A DNA stretch of 64,000 nt, taken from assembly GCF_017813365.1 (NCBI RefSeq), contig NZ_JAGIZA010000021.1:1-64000 (forward strand). Reading direction: 5' to 3'. This stretch comes from Roseomonas indoligenes. Its GTDB lineage: Bacteria; Pseudomonadota; Alphaproteobacteria; Acetobacterales; Acetobacteraceae. Positions 38,127 through 47,046 of the stretch are shown here, one piece after another. The translations under genes and the position numbers were made by a program. The notes under the pieces were generated by a model. That model made no database searches. It saw only the letters and a list, made by a program, of their open reading frames with translations, and was not told the DNA's origin. The stretch's first letter is position 1. Each line of letters starts with the position of its first letter.

Positions 38127-41100
38127 GTGACCGAGCCGAGAGACGAGCCATCCTGGACAGAGGCCGACCGCCTCGAAGCCCTGAACCGCTATGCCATCCT
38201 CGATACGCCGCCAGAGCCGGAGTTCGACGACCTCGCCCGCCTCGCCGCCGACCTGCTGGGCGCGCCGATCGCTGCCGTGAACCTGATCGCCGCCGGGCGG
38301 CAGTGGTTCAAGGCCGAGGTCGGCCTGGGGGTGCGGGAGATGCCGCTCGACGACTCCATCTGCTCCCGCATGTTGCTGGAAACCGGCGAGCTCGTCGTCC
38401 CGGACCTGCTTCAGGACGACCGCTTCGGTTGCAACCCGCTGGTCCTCTCGGGGCCGGAGCTCCGCTTCTACGCGGGCGAGCTGCTGCGGACGCCTGAAGG
38501 CCTTCCCCTGGGGACCCTCTGCGTCCTCGACACCATGCCCCGTCCCCAGGGCCTGACCGAACGGCAGCACTCCGCCCTGCGGGCTCTCGCGCGTCAGGCG
38601 ATGAGCCAGTTGGAACTCCGGCGAACCCTGGCCCAGCGGGACGCCCTCCTCGCCGAGCAGGTCAGGGCGGCCGAGGCCGTCGAGGCCAACGAGAAGCGCT
38701 ACCGCACCCTGATCGACGCCATCGAGACCGGCTTCTGCATCGTCCAGATGCGCTTCGACGACGCCGATACGGCGGTGGACTACCAGATCGTCGAGGGCAA
38801 TCCGGCCTTCGAGCGGATGACGGGCCTGTTCGGCTCCACTGGGAAGTGGGTCAGCGAGATCGCACCCGACCTGGAACGGCACTGGTTCGCCACCTACGGC
38901 CGCGTCGCCCTGACCGGCGAGCCCGTGCGCTTCGAGAACGCCGCCGAGGCCTTCGGCCGCTGGTACGACGTCCAGGCCCTGCGGGTAGGCGACCCCGAGG
39001 AGCATCGGGTCGCGATCCTGTTCAACGACATCTCCGACCGCCGCAAGGCGGAGCTGGCCCTGGCCAGGAGCGAGGCCCACTGGCGAGGCCTGTTCGAGCG
39101 CCTGGACGAGGGCTTCATCCTCGGCGAGGTGATCCGGGACGGGCGCGGAGAGGTCACGGACTGGCGCTACCTCGAGGTGAACCCGGCCTGGGGGAACCTG
39201 GTCGGCATTCCCTCCACCCTTGCCGAGGGCAGGACCATTCGGGAGCTGTTCCCGAGTATCGAGGACGACTGGATCGCCGAGATGGCCAGGGTCGTCGAGA
39301 CAGGACAGCCAGCCACCTTTACGAGGCAGGTGGGCGGCCTTCGCCGCTGGTACGAGGGTCGGGCCCACCACGCCGAGGGTGACCGCTTCGCCGTCATCTT
39401 CCTTGAGGTGACGGACCGCATCCGAGCCGAGGCCCGGCGCAACGCCCTCCTTGCCCTCGGCGACGGGCTGCGGGACGCGCCGGCCCTGGAGGACATGGCC
39501 TATGTCGCGGCCGAGATCATGGGCCGGACACTCGGCGTGAGCCGGGCGGGGTACGGTATCATGAGCGCCGACGCCGAGATCCTGACCATCGACCGGAACT
39601 GGACCCGCCCGGGCACCGGGAGCGCGACCGGGCAGTTCCGGCTCCGGGATTTCGGCAGCTACCTGGGCGACCTCCAGCGCGGCGAGGCCGTGGTGATCGG
39701 TGACGTCGGGCGCGACCCCCGCACGGCCGACAAGGTGGCCGAACTCGCCGAGGTCGAGGCCAGGGCCATGGTGAACCTGCCGCTCGTGGAGGACGGGCGG
39801 CTCGTCGCGCTGTTCTTCGTGAACAATGCCGAGCCGCGCGCCTGGGCGCCCGAGGAGCTTGCCTTCATGCGCAATGTCGCCGAGCGCACGCGCTCCGCGA
39901 TCGAGCGGCGGCGCGCGGAGCGGGACCTGCGCGACCTCGCGGCCTCGCTGGAGCAGCAGGTGGAGGAGCGGACCCGCGACCGGAACCGGATGTGGAACCT
40001 GTCGGGCGACATCATGCTGGTGGCCGACTTCCACGCGCGGATCGAGGCCGTGAACCCCGCCTGGACCACGCTGCTGGGCTGGGGAACGAACGAGCTTCTT
40101 GGCGGTGACTTCATGAGCCTTGTCCACCCCGACGACGTCGGCTCGACCCTCGCCGAAGTCGGCAAGCTGGCGGACGGCCTCAAGACCCTGCGCTTCGAGA
40201 ACCGGTACCGCCACAAGGACGGCAGCTACCGATGGCTGTCCTGGACCGCCGTGCCCGACGAGCGCTTTATTCATGCTGTCGGCCGCGACGTCCAGGCGGA
40301 GAAGGAAGCTGCCGAGACGCTGCAGCGCACGGAGGAGGCACTCCGCCAGGCGCAGAAGATGGAGGCGGTCGGGCAGCTCACCGGCGGCATCGCGCACGAC
40401 TTCAACAACCTGCTCACCGGCATCACCGGCAGCCTGGAGCTGCTGGGCACGCGCGTGGCGCAGGGGCGGGTCAAGGACGTGGACCGCTACATCAACGCGG
40501 CCCAGGGGGCGGCCAGGCGGGCCGCGGCGCTCACGCACCGGCTGCTCGCCTTCTCGCGCCGCCAGACGCTCGACCCCAAGCCGACGGACGTGAACCGGCT
40601 GGTGGCCGGGATGGAGGACCTGATCCGCCGCACGGTGGGCCCCGAGGTCGCCATCGAGGTCGTCGGAACGGCCGGGATCTGGCCCGTGCTGGTGGATCCG
40701 CCGCAGCTGGAGAGCGCGCTGCTGAACCTCTGCATCAATGCGCGGGACGCCATGCCCAATGGCGGGCGCATCACCATCGAGACCGCCAACAAGTGGCTGG
40801 ATGAGCGCATGGCGCGAGACCGCGACCTCGCCCCCGGCCAGTACATCAGCCTCTGTGTCACCGACACCGGAACCGGCATGCCGCCCGACGTCATCGCCCG
40901 CGCCTTTGATCCCTTCTTCACGACGAAGCCGCTGGGCCAGGGGACGGGGCTCGGCCTCTCGATGATCTATGGGTTCGTGCGCCAGTCCGGTGGGCAGGTC
41001 CGGATCTACTCGGAGGTGGATCAGGGCACCACGATGTGCCTCTACCTGCCACGCCATCATGGCGCGGCGGATGAGGGCGAGATCCTGTCCGGCCTGTCCG

Positions 41101-41498
41101 AGGCGCCCCGCGCGGGAGAGGGCGAGACCGTCCTCGTGGTGGATGACGAGGCGACCGTCCGCATGCTGGTCACCGAGGTGCTGGAGGATCTGGGTTACGC
41201 CGCCGTCGAGGCGGCCGACGGTGCGTCCGGGCTGAAGGTGCTGCAATCCGATCTGCGGATCGATCTGCTGGTCACCGACGTCGGCCTGCCCGGCGGCATG
41301 AATGGGCGCCAACTGGCCGATGCGGCCCGGCAGGGGCGCCCGGGGCTGAAGGTGCTGTTCATCACCGGCTACGCGGAGAACGCCGTTGTCGGCAACGGGC
41401 ACCTGGAACCCGGCATGCACGTGCTGACCAAGCCCTTCGCCATGGAAGCCCTGGCCAGCCGGATCAAGGATCTGATCGTGGACCCCGGGCCGGGATAG
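38127..41498 (+). CDS. GAF-PAS hybrid histidine kinase (paralogue B)
   Basis: About 1123 residues. The order is: GAF (DTPPEPEFDDLARLAADLLG), PAS (about 190-300), PAS (about 315-430), a second GAF (about 445-590, EDMAYVAAEIMGRTLGV), PAS (about 620-730), HisKA with IAHDFNNLLTG, HATPase with NLCINARDAMPNGG and GTGLGLSMIYGFVRQSGG, and a receiver with LLVTDVGLPGG and VLTKPFAMEAL. The last 380 residues are almost the same as in paralogue A, while the sensory half differs in domain order. The start at GTG 38127 gives VTEPRDEPSWTE, aligning with MTEQGPGPSWTE of paralogue A; a TTG three codons earlier is also possible. No output domain. Confidence 0.9.
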   Translation: MTEPRDEPSWTEADRLEALNRYAILDTPPEPEFDDLARLAADLLGAPIAAVNLIAAGRQWFKAEVGLGVREMPLDDSICSRMLLETGELVVPDLLQDDRFGCNPLVLSGPELRFYAGELLRTPEGLPLGTLCVLDTMPRPQGLTERQHSALRALARQAMSQLELRRTLAQRDALLAEQVRAAEAVEANEKRYRTLIDAIETGFCIVQMRFDDADTAVDYQIVEGNPAFERMTGLFGSTGKWVSEIAPDLERHWFATYGRVALTGEPVRFENAAEAFGRWYDVQALRVGDPEEHRVAILFNDISDRRKAELALARSEAHWRGLFERLDEGFILGEVIRDGRGEVTDWRYLEVNPAWGNLVGIPSTLAEGRTIRELFPSIEDDWIAEMARVVETGQPATFTRQVGGLRRWYEGRAHHAEGDRFAVIFLEVTDRIRAEARRNALLALGDGLRDAPALEDMAYVAAEIMGRTLGVSRAGYGIMSADAEILTIDRNWTRPGTGSATGQFRLRDFGSYLGDLQRGEAVVIGDVGRDPRTADKVAELAEVEARAMVNLPLVEDGRLVALFFVNNAEPRAWAPEELAFMRNVAERTRSAIERRRAERDLRDLAASLEQQVEERTRDRNRMWNLSGDIMLVADFHARIEAVNPAWTTLLGWGTNELLGGDFMSLVHPDDVGSTLAEVGKLADGLKTLRFENRYRHKDGSYRWLSWTAVPDERFIHAVGRDVQAEKEAAETLQRTEEALRQAQKMEAVGQLTGGIAHDFNNLLTGITGSLELLGTRVAQGRVKDVDRYINAAQGAARRAAALTHRLLAFSRRQTLDPKPTDVNRLVAGMEDLIRRTVGPEVAIEVVGTAGIWPVLVDPPQLESALLNLCINARDAMPNGGRITIETANKWLDERMARDRDLAPGQYISLCVTDTGTGMPPDVIARAFDPFFTTKPLGQGTGLGLSMIYGFVRQSGGQVRIYSEVDQGTTMCLYLPRHHGAADEGEILSGLSEAPRAGEGETVLVVDDEATVRMLVTEVLEDLGYAAVEAADGASGLKVLQSDLRIDLLVTDVGLPGGMNGRQLADAARQGRPGLKVLFITGYAENAVVGNGHLEPGMHVLTKPFAMEALASRIKDLIVDPGPG

Positions 41499-41588
41499 AG
41501 CTTCCGGCTCCTGGGGGACGGATCACTTGGCCTTCTGCGGGTCGGGCTACCCCATCCCGCCGTCCAGCGCCCGTGGCAGCAGCTGGGC

Positions 41589-43808
41589 CTAGCTGTTCCG
41601 GCGGGGTGTCAACTCCACGACGTTCCCCCTCGGGCTATCGGGACCGGTGAGTACCTCGGCCACCTTCCGTGCCAGCTGATCGCGCTTGAAGGGCTTGCTG
41701 ATGAGCTGGACTCCATCGTCCAGTCGCCCGTGATGGACGATCGAGTTCTCGGTGTAGCCGGACATGAAGAGGATCCGGACCGTGGGCCGGATAGCGGAGA
41801 TCCGCTCCGCCACCTCCCGCCCACGGACCGCCCCGGGGAGCACCACGTCCGTCAGGAGCAGGTCCACCTCGGCCGCGTGGGCGCCGAAGACCTTCAGCGC
41901 CTCCTCGCCATCCCCTGCCTCCAGGACCCGGTAGCCAAGGTCCCGGAGGATCGCGACCGCGATCTCGCGCACGGCGGGCTCGTCCTCGACGACGAGGATC
42001 GTCCCGCTCCCGCGGGGCAGCTCGACGGGGGCGGTGCCGAGCTGTGCCACCGACATGGCGTTGCCGACCGCCCGCGGCAGGTAGATCCGGACGGTCGTGC
42101 CCTCACCGGGCTCGGAGTAGATCTTGATGTGGCCGCCAGACTGCTTGACGAACCCGAAGACCATGGCGAGGCCGAGCCCCGTCCCCTTGCCGTCGGGCTT
42201 CGTCGTGAAGAACGGCTCGAAAACCCTGGCCACCACGTCGGGTGTCATGCCGTGCCCGGTGTCGGAGACGGCGACCATGGCGTAGTCGCCAGAAACCACC
42301 TCGGCGTGGCGACGGGCGTACTCCTCGTCAAGCAGCTTGTTCGCCAGTTCGATCGTCAGGCGCCCGCCGCCCGGCATGGCGTCGCGCGCATTCAGGGCGA
42401 GGTTCAGGACGGCGCTCTCCAGCTGGGCGGCATCGGCCATGGCGGGCCAGAGCCCGGCCGTCTCGACGTAGCGAACGTCGATGTGCTCCCCGAGCGTGCG
42501 CCGGAGGAGCGGAACGAGATCCGGCATGGTCGCGGCGAGGTCGATGGGGGTGGGAGCGAGGGGCTGCTTGCGCGCGAAGGCGAGCAGCTGCCCGGTCAGG
42601 GCCGCGCCGCGCTGGGCGGCCCAGGTGGCCCGCTCCACCCTCCTCTGCAGGTCGGGGGTGGGGGACAGCTTGGCGCGGATGAACTCCAGATTGCCGAGGA
42701 TGACGGTCAGGAGATTGTTGAAGTCGTGCGCGATGCCGCCAGTCAGCTGGCCGATGGCCTGCATCTTTTGGGCCTCGCGCAGCACGCCCTCGGCCTGGGC
42801 GCGCTTGGTCATGTCGGTCACGGTCAGCACGAAGCCGCCGTCCGGCATCAGCGTGCGGCGGAGCTCCAGGTGGTGGCCGTCCGGGCGATTGCGCTCGTAG
42901 GTGATTGGCTCGCCCTGGGCGATGCGACCGTGCCGGAGCTGCTCCTCGGTCTCGAGGAGCGCCTCGCCACCCTCGGCGGCGTGCTCGGCGAAGGCGACAT
43001 ATGGCGTGCCGGGGCGCACCATCGCCTTGGGCAGCATCAGTAGCACCTGGAAGCACTCGTTCCAGTTCGTCAGACGGCGGTCCGCGTCGAAAACGCCAAT
43101 GCCCTGGCTCAGACTGTCCAGCGAGGTTCGTAGGCGGAGCGCCAGGATGCGGTGCTCGGCCTCGGCCTGGTACGAGCGCGACCACGCCCTGTTGAGCATC
43201 CGGGCGGCCCAGAGAAGAGCGAGGACGGCCAGCGCCGTTCCCGCCGTGACCAGCCAACGGACCAGGTTGCCCCGACTGTCCGTCTCGGCCTGTCGGCGCG
43301 CGAGCAGGGCCTGCTCCTCGGCGGTCATGGCGGCCACGGTCGTCTCGATCTGCCGCATCAGATCGCGACCGAGATGCGTGCGCACGATCCGCAAGGCCGC
43401 CTCCAGACCCACATCCCGCCGGATCTGGATGGTCTGGGCGAGTTCCTCAAGCTTGCGCTGCAGGACCGGGGCCATATCCCGTAAACGGCTCTGCTGTGCC
43501 GGGTTGTCGGCGGTCAGGCGCTGGAGGTCCCCGGACAGGAGGGTGACCCGTCCCAGCGAGGCCTGATAGGGCGCGAGGTAGTCGTCGCTGCCGGTCAGCA
43601 GGTAGCCCCGCTGTCCCGTCTCGGCGTCCCGGACCGCGATTGCGAGGTCCTTGAGGGCGGTCAGCACCTGGGCGGTGTGCTGAGACCACTCCCGGGCGGA
43701 GCGGGCCGCCACGAAACGCTCCCATGTCACCCCTCCGACAAGGAGCAGGATCGCGACCAGCACCCCGAAGATGGCGGTGTTGGCGCGGGTTACGAGGTGT
43801 CGGCTCAA
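41589..43808 (-). CDS. CHASE3 hybrid histidine kinase
   Basis: A 739-residue membrane kinase. A transmembrane helix (IFGVLVAILLLVGGVTW), a periplasmic CHASE3 domain (about 35-185, RDAETGQRGYLLTGSDDYL), and a second helix (LVTAGTALAVLALLWA) come first. A PAS-like segment (DSLSQGIGVFDADRRLTNWN), HisKA with IAHDFNNLLT, HATPase (NLALNARDAMPGGG, GTGLGLAMVFGFVKQSGG) and a receiver (LLTDVVLPG, SKPFKRDQ) follow. It faces and converges with paralogue B, which ends 90 bp away. The most upstream start is TTG and has no good ribosome site, so the exact start is unsure. Its signal is likely extracytoplasmic. Confidence 0.88.
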   Translation of the reverse strand: MSRHLVTRANTAIFGVLVAILLLVGGVTWERFVAARSAREWSQHTAQVLTALKDLAIAVRDAETGQRGYLLTGSDDYLAPYQASLGRVTLLSGDLQRLTADNPAQQSRLRDMAPVLQRKLEELAQTIQIRRDVGLEAALRIVRTHLGRDLMRQIETTVAAMTAEEQALLARRQAETDSRGNLVRWLVTAGTALAVLALLWAARMLNRAWSRSYQAEAEHRILALRLRTSLDSLSQGIGVFDADRRLTNWNECFQVLLMLPKAMVRPGTPYVAFAEHAAEGGEALLETEEQLRHGRIAQGEPITYERNRPDGHHLELRRTLMPDGGFVLTVTDMTKRAQAEGVLREAQKMQAIGQLTGGIAHDFNNLLTVILGNLEFIRAKLSPTPDLQRRVERATWAAQRGAALTGQLLAFARKQPLAPTPIDLAATMPDLVPLLRRTLGEHIDVRYVETAGLWPAMADAAQLESAVLNLALNARDAMPGGGRLTIELANKLLDEEYARRHAEVVSGDYAMVAVSDTGHGMTPDVVARVFEPFFTTKPDGKGTGLGLAMVFGFVKQSGGHIKIYSEPGEGTTVRIYLPRAVGNAMSVAQLGTAPVELPRGSGTILVVEDEPAVREIAVAILRDLGYRVLEAGDGEEALKVFGAHAAEVDLLLTDVVLPGAVRGREVAERISAIRPTVRILFMSGYTENSIVHHGRLDDGVQLISKPFKRDQLARKVAEVLTGPDSPRGNVVELTPRRNS

Positions 43809-44293
43809 GAGGAGGTCCCAGCGGCGCGGCCTTTACCGTGGCCGGGGCAGTCCGCGGCCCTTAAGGCCGGGGACCTATGCCACAAATGCGGCCTGGCCGG
43901 GCAGGAAAACACCTGCGGACGCGCCAGGTCTCTTATCGTGGCCTGAGGGGAGCATGGACGAACCAGAAACGCTCCATGCCCTCCCGAGCTCACTAATGTG
44001 AGCCGAGGTGCTAAGGGGACTTGGTTGGATGATGCTGATCACAGCCGGGGCGGTTCTGCCCCGGGGAAAGAGAGGTGGTTGTGGTAACCTGATACACCGG
44101 AGAGAGGTCGGTGCACCATCACGTGGATATGGGTCCGCATGTAGTGCGGCTAGGTATGGCCGTAGAACGAACCCGCTATCGTTGGATCGGTCCTGCTTGC
44201 ACTAACGCGCTGCCCCGTCGCCAGACAGGGATGAACTGAGCGGGCTCAGGCCCGAGCCGACGCTGGGAGCTCCTCGATCCCGGCGAGACTCCG
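43809..44293. other. Intergenic region between the CHASE3 kinase and the integrase fragment
   Basis: About 485 bp without a supported gene. It contains a clear dyad GCTCAC-TAAT-GTGAGC at 43988-44003, which could be an operator for the kinase promoter. No tRNA is seen despite the nearby integrase fragment. Confidence 0.45.
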
Positions 44294-44705
44294 ATGACCC
44301 ATCTCCCTCCCGCAGCCTCCGGTAGCATGCGCGAGTGCTTCGTCGCCGACATGGCCGTGCGCGGGTTCACCGAGAAAACCCGCAAGGACTACCTCCGCAC
44401 CGTCGAGAGCTTTGCCGCCTTCCTGGAGCGCTCGCCCAGCACGGCGACGGCCGAGGACATCCGCCGGTTCCAGATCCGGCAGTCCGAGCAGGGCCTGCAT
44501 GCGCCTGCCATGAACAGCACCGTCGCGGCCCTGCGCTTTTTCTTCAACCACACGCTTGACCGGCCGGACCTGGCCCGGCTCCGTTATTCCCGCAAGCTAC
44601 CGGTCGTGCTCAGCCCCGACGAGGCCGCACGCCTGATCGCGGCCACGACCTGCCTCAAGCACCGGGCCGCGCTCGCGGTGGCCTATGGTGCCGGCCTGCG
44701 CCCGG
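44294..44705 (+). pseudogene. Tyrosine recombinase, N-terminal fragment only
   Basis: The first 135 residues are a SAM-like core-binding domain of phage-type integrases of the IS91-associated kind: FVADMAVRGFTEKTRKDYLRTVESFAAFL, ALRFFFNHTLDRPDLA, and the beginning of the catalytic domain LSPDEAARLIAATTCLKHRAALAVAYGAGLR, with the first catalytic Arg. After about 44703 the similarity stops and the frame ends at 44767 in unrelated sequence. The R-H-R-Y remainder is absent, so it is inactive. It indicates an old mobile element, cut off by the rearrangement that brought in the opposing DUF1488 pair. Confidence 0.75.
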
Positions 44706-44720
44706 CGGACCGGGTCGCGG

Positions 44721-44939
44721 CTACTCCTGTGGTGGGTCGCCCAGGTCCGGTTCCGCCTTTGCGGTGACCTCTTCGCGCAGGTCCCGTCGTATGCGCCTCA
44801 GCCGGTCGGCAGTGAGAGTCAGGGCGAGGTTCGCCCGCCCGATGTCCGCCTTCGCCACCGCGCGCCGGCAGTCGTCCAGCGACCCCGCGAGCAGGTCGGC
44901 GATCGCCTCGGCAGCCCGGCTGGCAGCGTCGTGCGTCAT
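44721..44939 (-). CDS. Small helical hypothetical protein
   Basis: A 72-residue, charged, helical protein (ASRAAEAIADLLAGSLDDC, RANLALTLTADRLRRIRRDL) without signal or membrane segment. Its ATG overlaps the TGA of the DUF1488 gene by four bases (ATGA), so translation is probably coupled. Family not recognised. It may be a partner of the DUF1488 protein. Confidence 0.5.
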   Translation of the reverse strand: MTHDAASRAAEAIADLLAGSLDDCRRAVAKADIGRANLALTLTADRLRRIRRDLREEVTAKAEPDLGDPPQE

Positions 44940-45226
44940 CCCGCTGCTGCGCGGGAGACCGCCGGGGCCGCCGGCGCTGGATCGTCATCCAGGTCGCTTG
45001 ACCAAACGCAGAGTAGTCCCTGCGCTGGTGCCATCTTCCGGCTCTTGCGGATGGCGACTGCCGTGACGTGGTCCCGGATGTCCATGAACTGTCGCAGGAT
45101 CTGCTCCGGTAAGTTCAGGCGCTTCTCGGAGGAATCCTGAATGGCCGCCTTCGAGATGGCACAATGTACAAGGACGCCGCGATCCTCGATATCGAAGAGG
45201 ATGCGGTCATGGCTCCAGCGCGGCAC
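44936..45226 (-). CDS. DUF1488-family protein
   Basis: A 96-residue protein with the DUF1488 pattern: ILFDIEDRGVLVHCAISKAAIQD, then LRQFMDIRDHVTAVAIRKSRK. These proteins are common, small and of unknown function in Alphaproteobacteria. The start is GTG at 45226. The inner end of an IS5-family element sits 14 bp upstream (45241), so the native promoter and ribosome site have been displaced; expression, if any, depends on the IS. It is coupled to the downstream small gene through an ATGA overlap. Confidence 0.65.
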   Translation of the reverse strand: MPRWSHDRILFDIEDRGVLVHCAISKAAIQDSSEKRLNLPEQILRQFMDIRDHVTAVAIRKSRKMAPAQGLLCVWSSDLDDDPAPAAPAVSRAAAG

Positions 45227-45240
45227 GGAGTGGTGGGCTA

Positions 45241-46079
45241 GGCTCAGGACTCGTTAATCCAGAAGAGGACGGTGCTGGCGAGAAGGATGGCGGAGAAGAA
45301 GGTGTGGGCGCATCGGTCGTAGCGCATGGCGGTGCGGCGCCAGTCTTTCAGACGGCCGAACATGTTCTCGATGCGGTGCCGCTGGCGGTAGAGGGCTTTG
45401 TCGTAGGGGATCGGGAGCTTGCGGCTCCTGGATGAGGGAATGCAGGGCTCGATGCCGCGGGCGGTGAGCGCCTGGCGGAAGCGGTTGCTGTCGTATCCCT
45501 TGTCGCCGAGCAGTTCCTTGGCCCGCGGCAGACGGGGCAGCATCAGGGCCGCGCCCTTGTGGTCGCTCATCTGGCCTTCCGAGAGCAGGAGCACGACAGG
45601 GCGGCCCTGGCCATCGCAGACCGCGTGGAGCTTGGAGTTCAGGCCGCCTTTGGTGCGCCCGATACGGCGGGGAACAGCCCCTTTTTGAGCAGGCTGGCGG
45701 CCGTCCGGTGCGCCTTGAGATGGGTGGCGTCAATCATCAGGCGGTCCGGCTCACCTTTGCGCCCGGCGAGCCCGGCGAAGATACGGTTGAACACGCCGAG
45801 GCGGCTCCATCGGATGAAGCGGTTGTAGAGCGTCTTGTGCGGCCCGTACTCGGCCGGGGCGTCGCGCCACCGCAGCCCGTTGCGGATGACGTGGAGAATG
45901 CCGCTGACCACCCGCTGATCATCCACACGGGGCACCCCGTGGGAGAGAGGGAAGTAGGGTTCGATCCTGCGGATCTGAGCCTTCGTCAGCCAGAACACGT
46001 CAGCCATGGCAGCACCTCCAGTCGCCATGGAATCAGCCAACCCGATCAGGCGCTACCCCAAATTAATGGGTCCTGAGCC
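45241..46079. mobile_element. IS5-family insertion sequence (IS427-like group), complete
   Basis: An 839-bp element with inverted ends GGCTCAGGAC(T/C)C(G/A)TTAAT (45241-45258 and the complement at 46062-46079, 16 of 18 matching). It is flanked on both sides by TA (45239-45240 and 46080-46081; CTAG spans both junctions), the target type of this IS5 subgroup. It carries one transposase in two frames on the minus strand. It sits just upstream of the DUF1488 gene. The intact ends and open frames suggest a recent, possibly active, copy. Confidence 0.85.
45244..46007 (-). CDS. IS5-family transposase, made by -1 frameshift
   Basis: A DDE transposase in two overlapping frames. The first (from ATG 46007, MADVFWLTKAQIRRIEPYFPLS) includes the DUF4096-like N-domain, GLRWRDAPAEYGPHKTLYNRF and the first catalytic Asp in MIDATHLKAHRTAASLLKKG. 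The second frame holds GRTKGGLNSKLHAV, LLGDKGYDSNRFR with the second Asp, and YRQRHRIENMFGRLKDWRR with the catalytic Glu, ending at 45244. The frames meet at an A5G4 run (45678-45686 on the plus strand), a standard slippage site, requiring a shift to -1. Shifts at such runs are known for this IS5 subgroup, so it is likely functional rather than broken. Confidence 0.85.
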
Positions 46080-46090
46080 TAGATTGTCGT

Positions 46091-46207
46091 TCATGGCACC
46101 ATGAGCCCCGTGAGAAACATCAGTCCGAGCATGCCCCCCATGACGAGGAACGCGGCAACAACGTCGCGGCTGGCCCGATGCCAGACACTGCGTGAACTGA
46201 GAGTCAT
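46091..46207 (-). CDS. Possible 38-residue membrane peptide
   Basis: A short frame from ATG 46205-46207 to TGA 46091-46093 encodes a charged start (SSRSVWHRASRD) and a single hydrophobic helix (VVAAFLVMGGMLGLMFLTG). The amphiphilic plan looks like a small single-pass membrane protein. It has no strong ribosome site and ends nine bases before the IS, so it may be a chance frame or the cut-off end of a larger gene. Confidence 0.3.
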   Translation of the reverse strand: MTLSSRSVWHRASRDVVAAFLVMGGMLGLMFLTGLMVP

Positions 46208-46290
46208 GGCTGGGACAACACGGAGGGAGGCTTGGATCATTGGTCAACCTAGCACGCCACATTCCCTCTCAGGCACACGTTACCGGCATG

Positions 46291-46635
46291 TGGTTCGCCG
46301 AGTGGTTCGCCTACCGGGTGCCATGGGAGATCGGTGCGGAAGTCGGCGCCGGCTGGCTGATCGGGCGCGCCTTCGGATGGCTCACCTCCACGTCCCGGCC
46401 GAGACCAAGCTGGCCAAGACCGGTGACGGGCTAATCGCCCTCGCCGCCATCCTCGTTTGCTATGGGCGGACGGAGATCATTCACTGCTACGGCTTCCTGG
46501 CCGTCTTCGTCACCGCGGTTGCCTTCCGCCACGCTCCCCGTGAGGACGACTTCCAGCTTCAGATGCACGCGGTAACCGATCAGATCGAGCGCATCGCCAT
46601 GATGGTCCTGCTCCTGCTCTTCGGCGGTGCACTAC
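46291..46635 (+). pseudogene. NhaP-type cation/proton antiporter, internal fragment with frameshift
   Basis: Two adjoining frames give a continuous piece of a CPA1-type Na+/H+ antiporter: WEIGAEVGAGWLIGRAFGWLT in the first frame, then HVPAETKLAKTGDGLIALAAILVCYGRTEIIHCYGFLAVFVTAVAFR and QIERIAMMVLLLLFGGAL in the second. One missing base near 46390 separates them (ACC TCC ACG in place of ACC TTC CAC). The N-terminal half and the end after FGGAL are both absent, so the gene was also truncated at both sides. It is non-functional. It is a remnant of a membrane transporter next to an IS. Confidence 0.7.
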
Positions 46636-46700
46636 GGGCGCAACATAGAAGCCGGGACAAACGCGACTGCCGGCTCGCTTCACGACCGGACCCGACAGCG

Positions 46701-46922
46701 TCAGCGCTGGTCGAGCAAGGTGCCGATCAAGCGCAGCAGCTCCTGCTGTTCCGGCCCTGAACCTTGTCGGAGAAAGTCAGCTATCTCGATCAACTCGGCT
46801 TCGCCGCCGGAGGCGCGGTTCGGCTCGTGCCGGATGAAAACCTGCCCCGAACGGGGTTCACGGACGAGGTACCAACAGTCTCCGTTCGAGCTCTCGTACA
46901 GCTCCCTTGCCTCAACAGCCAT
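46701..46922 (-). CDS. Conserved small hypothetical protein
   Basis: A 73-residue soluble protein of a type widespread in Alphaproteobacteria. ELYESSNGDCWYLVREPRSGQVFIRHEPNRASGG forms a short beta sheet; EIADFLRQGSGPEQQELLRLIGTLL forms the closing helices. No function is known. It overlaps nothing and stands alone. The length is normal for this group. Confidence 0.6.
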   Translation of the reverse strand: MAVEARELYESSNGDCWYLVREPRSGQVFIRHEPNRASGGEAELIEIADFLRQGSGPEQQELLRLIGTLLDQR

Positions 46923-47046
46923 CCTGGATCTCCTTTCCTGGGCTTCTCACACTCGACGAGCGGATCCATCGCCTGCCGAACTGGCGAACAGCGTAGCCGT
47001 CGAGCGCTGCCCTTCTGCGACGATTTCCTCCTAGCAGTACCGGGGG

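Noticed and set aside
38085-41420. 1111-codon minus-strand frame
   Set aside because: Antisense shadow of the paralogue B kinase; the plus strand shows all kinase motifs in order.
45639-45690. IS5 transposase frameshift as a disabling mutation
   Set aside because: It sits on an A5G4 run, the known slippage signal of this IS subgroup, so it is treated as programmed.
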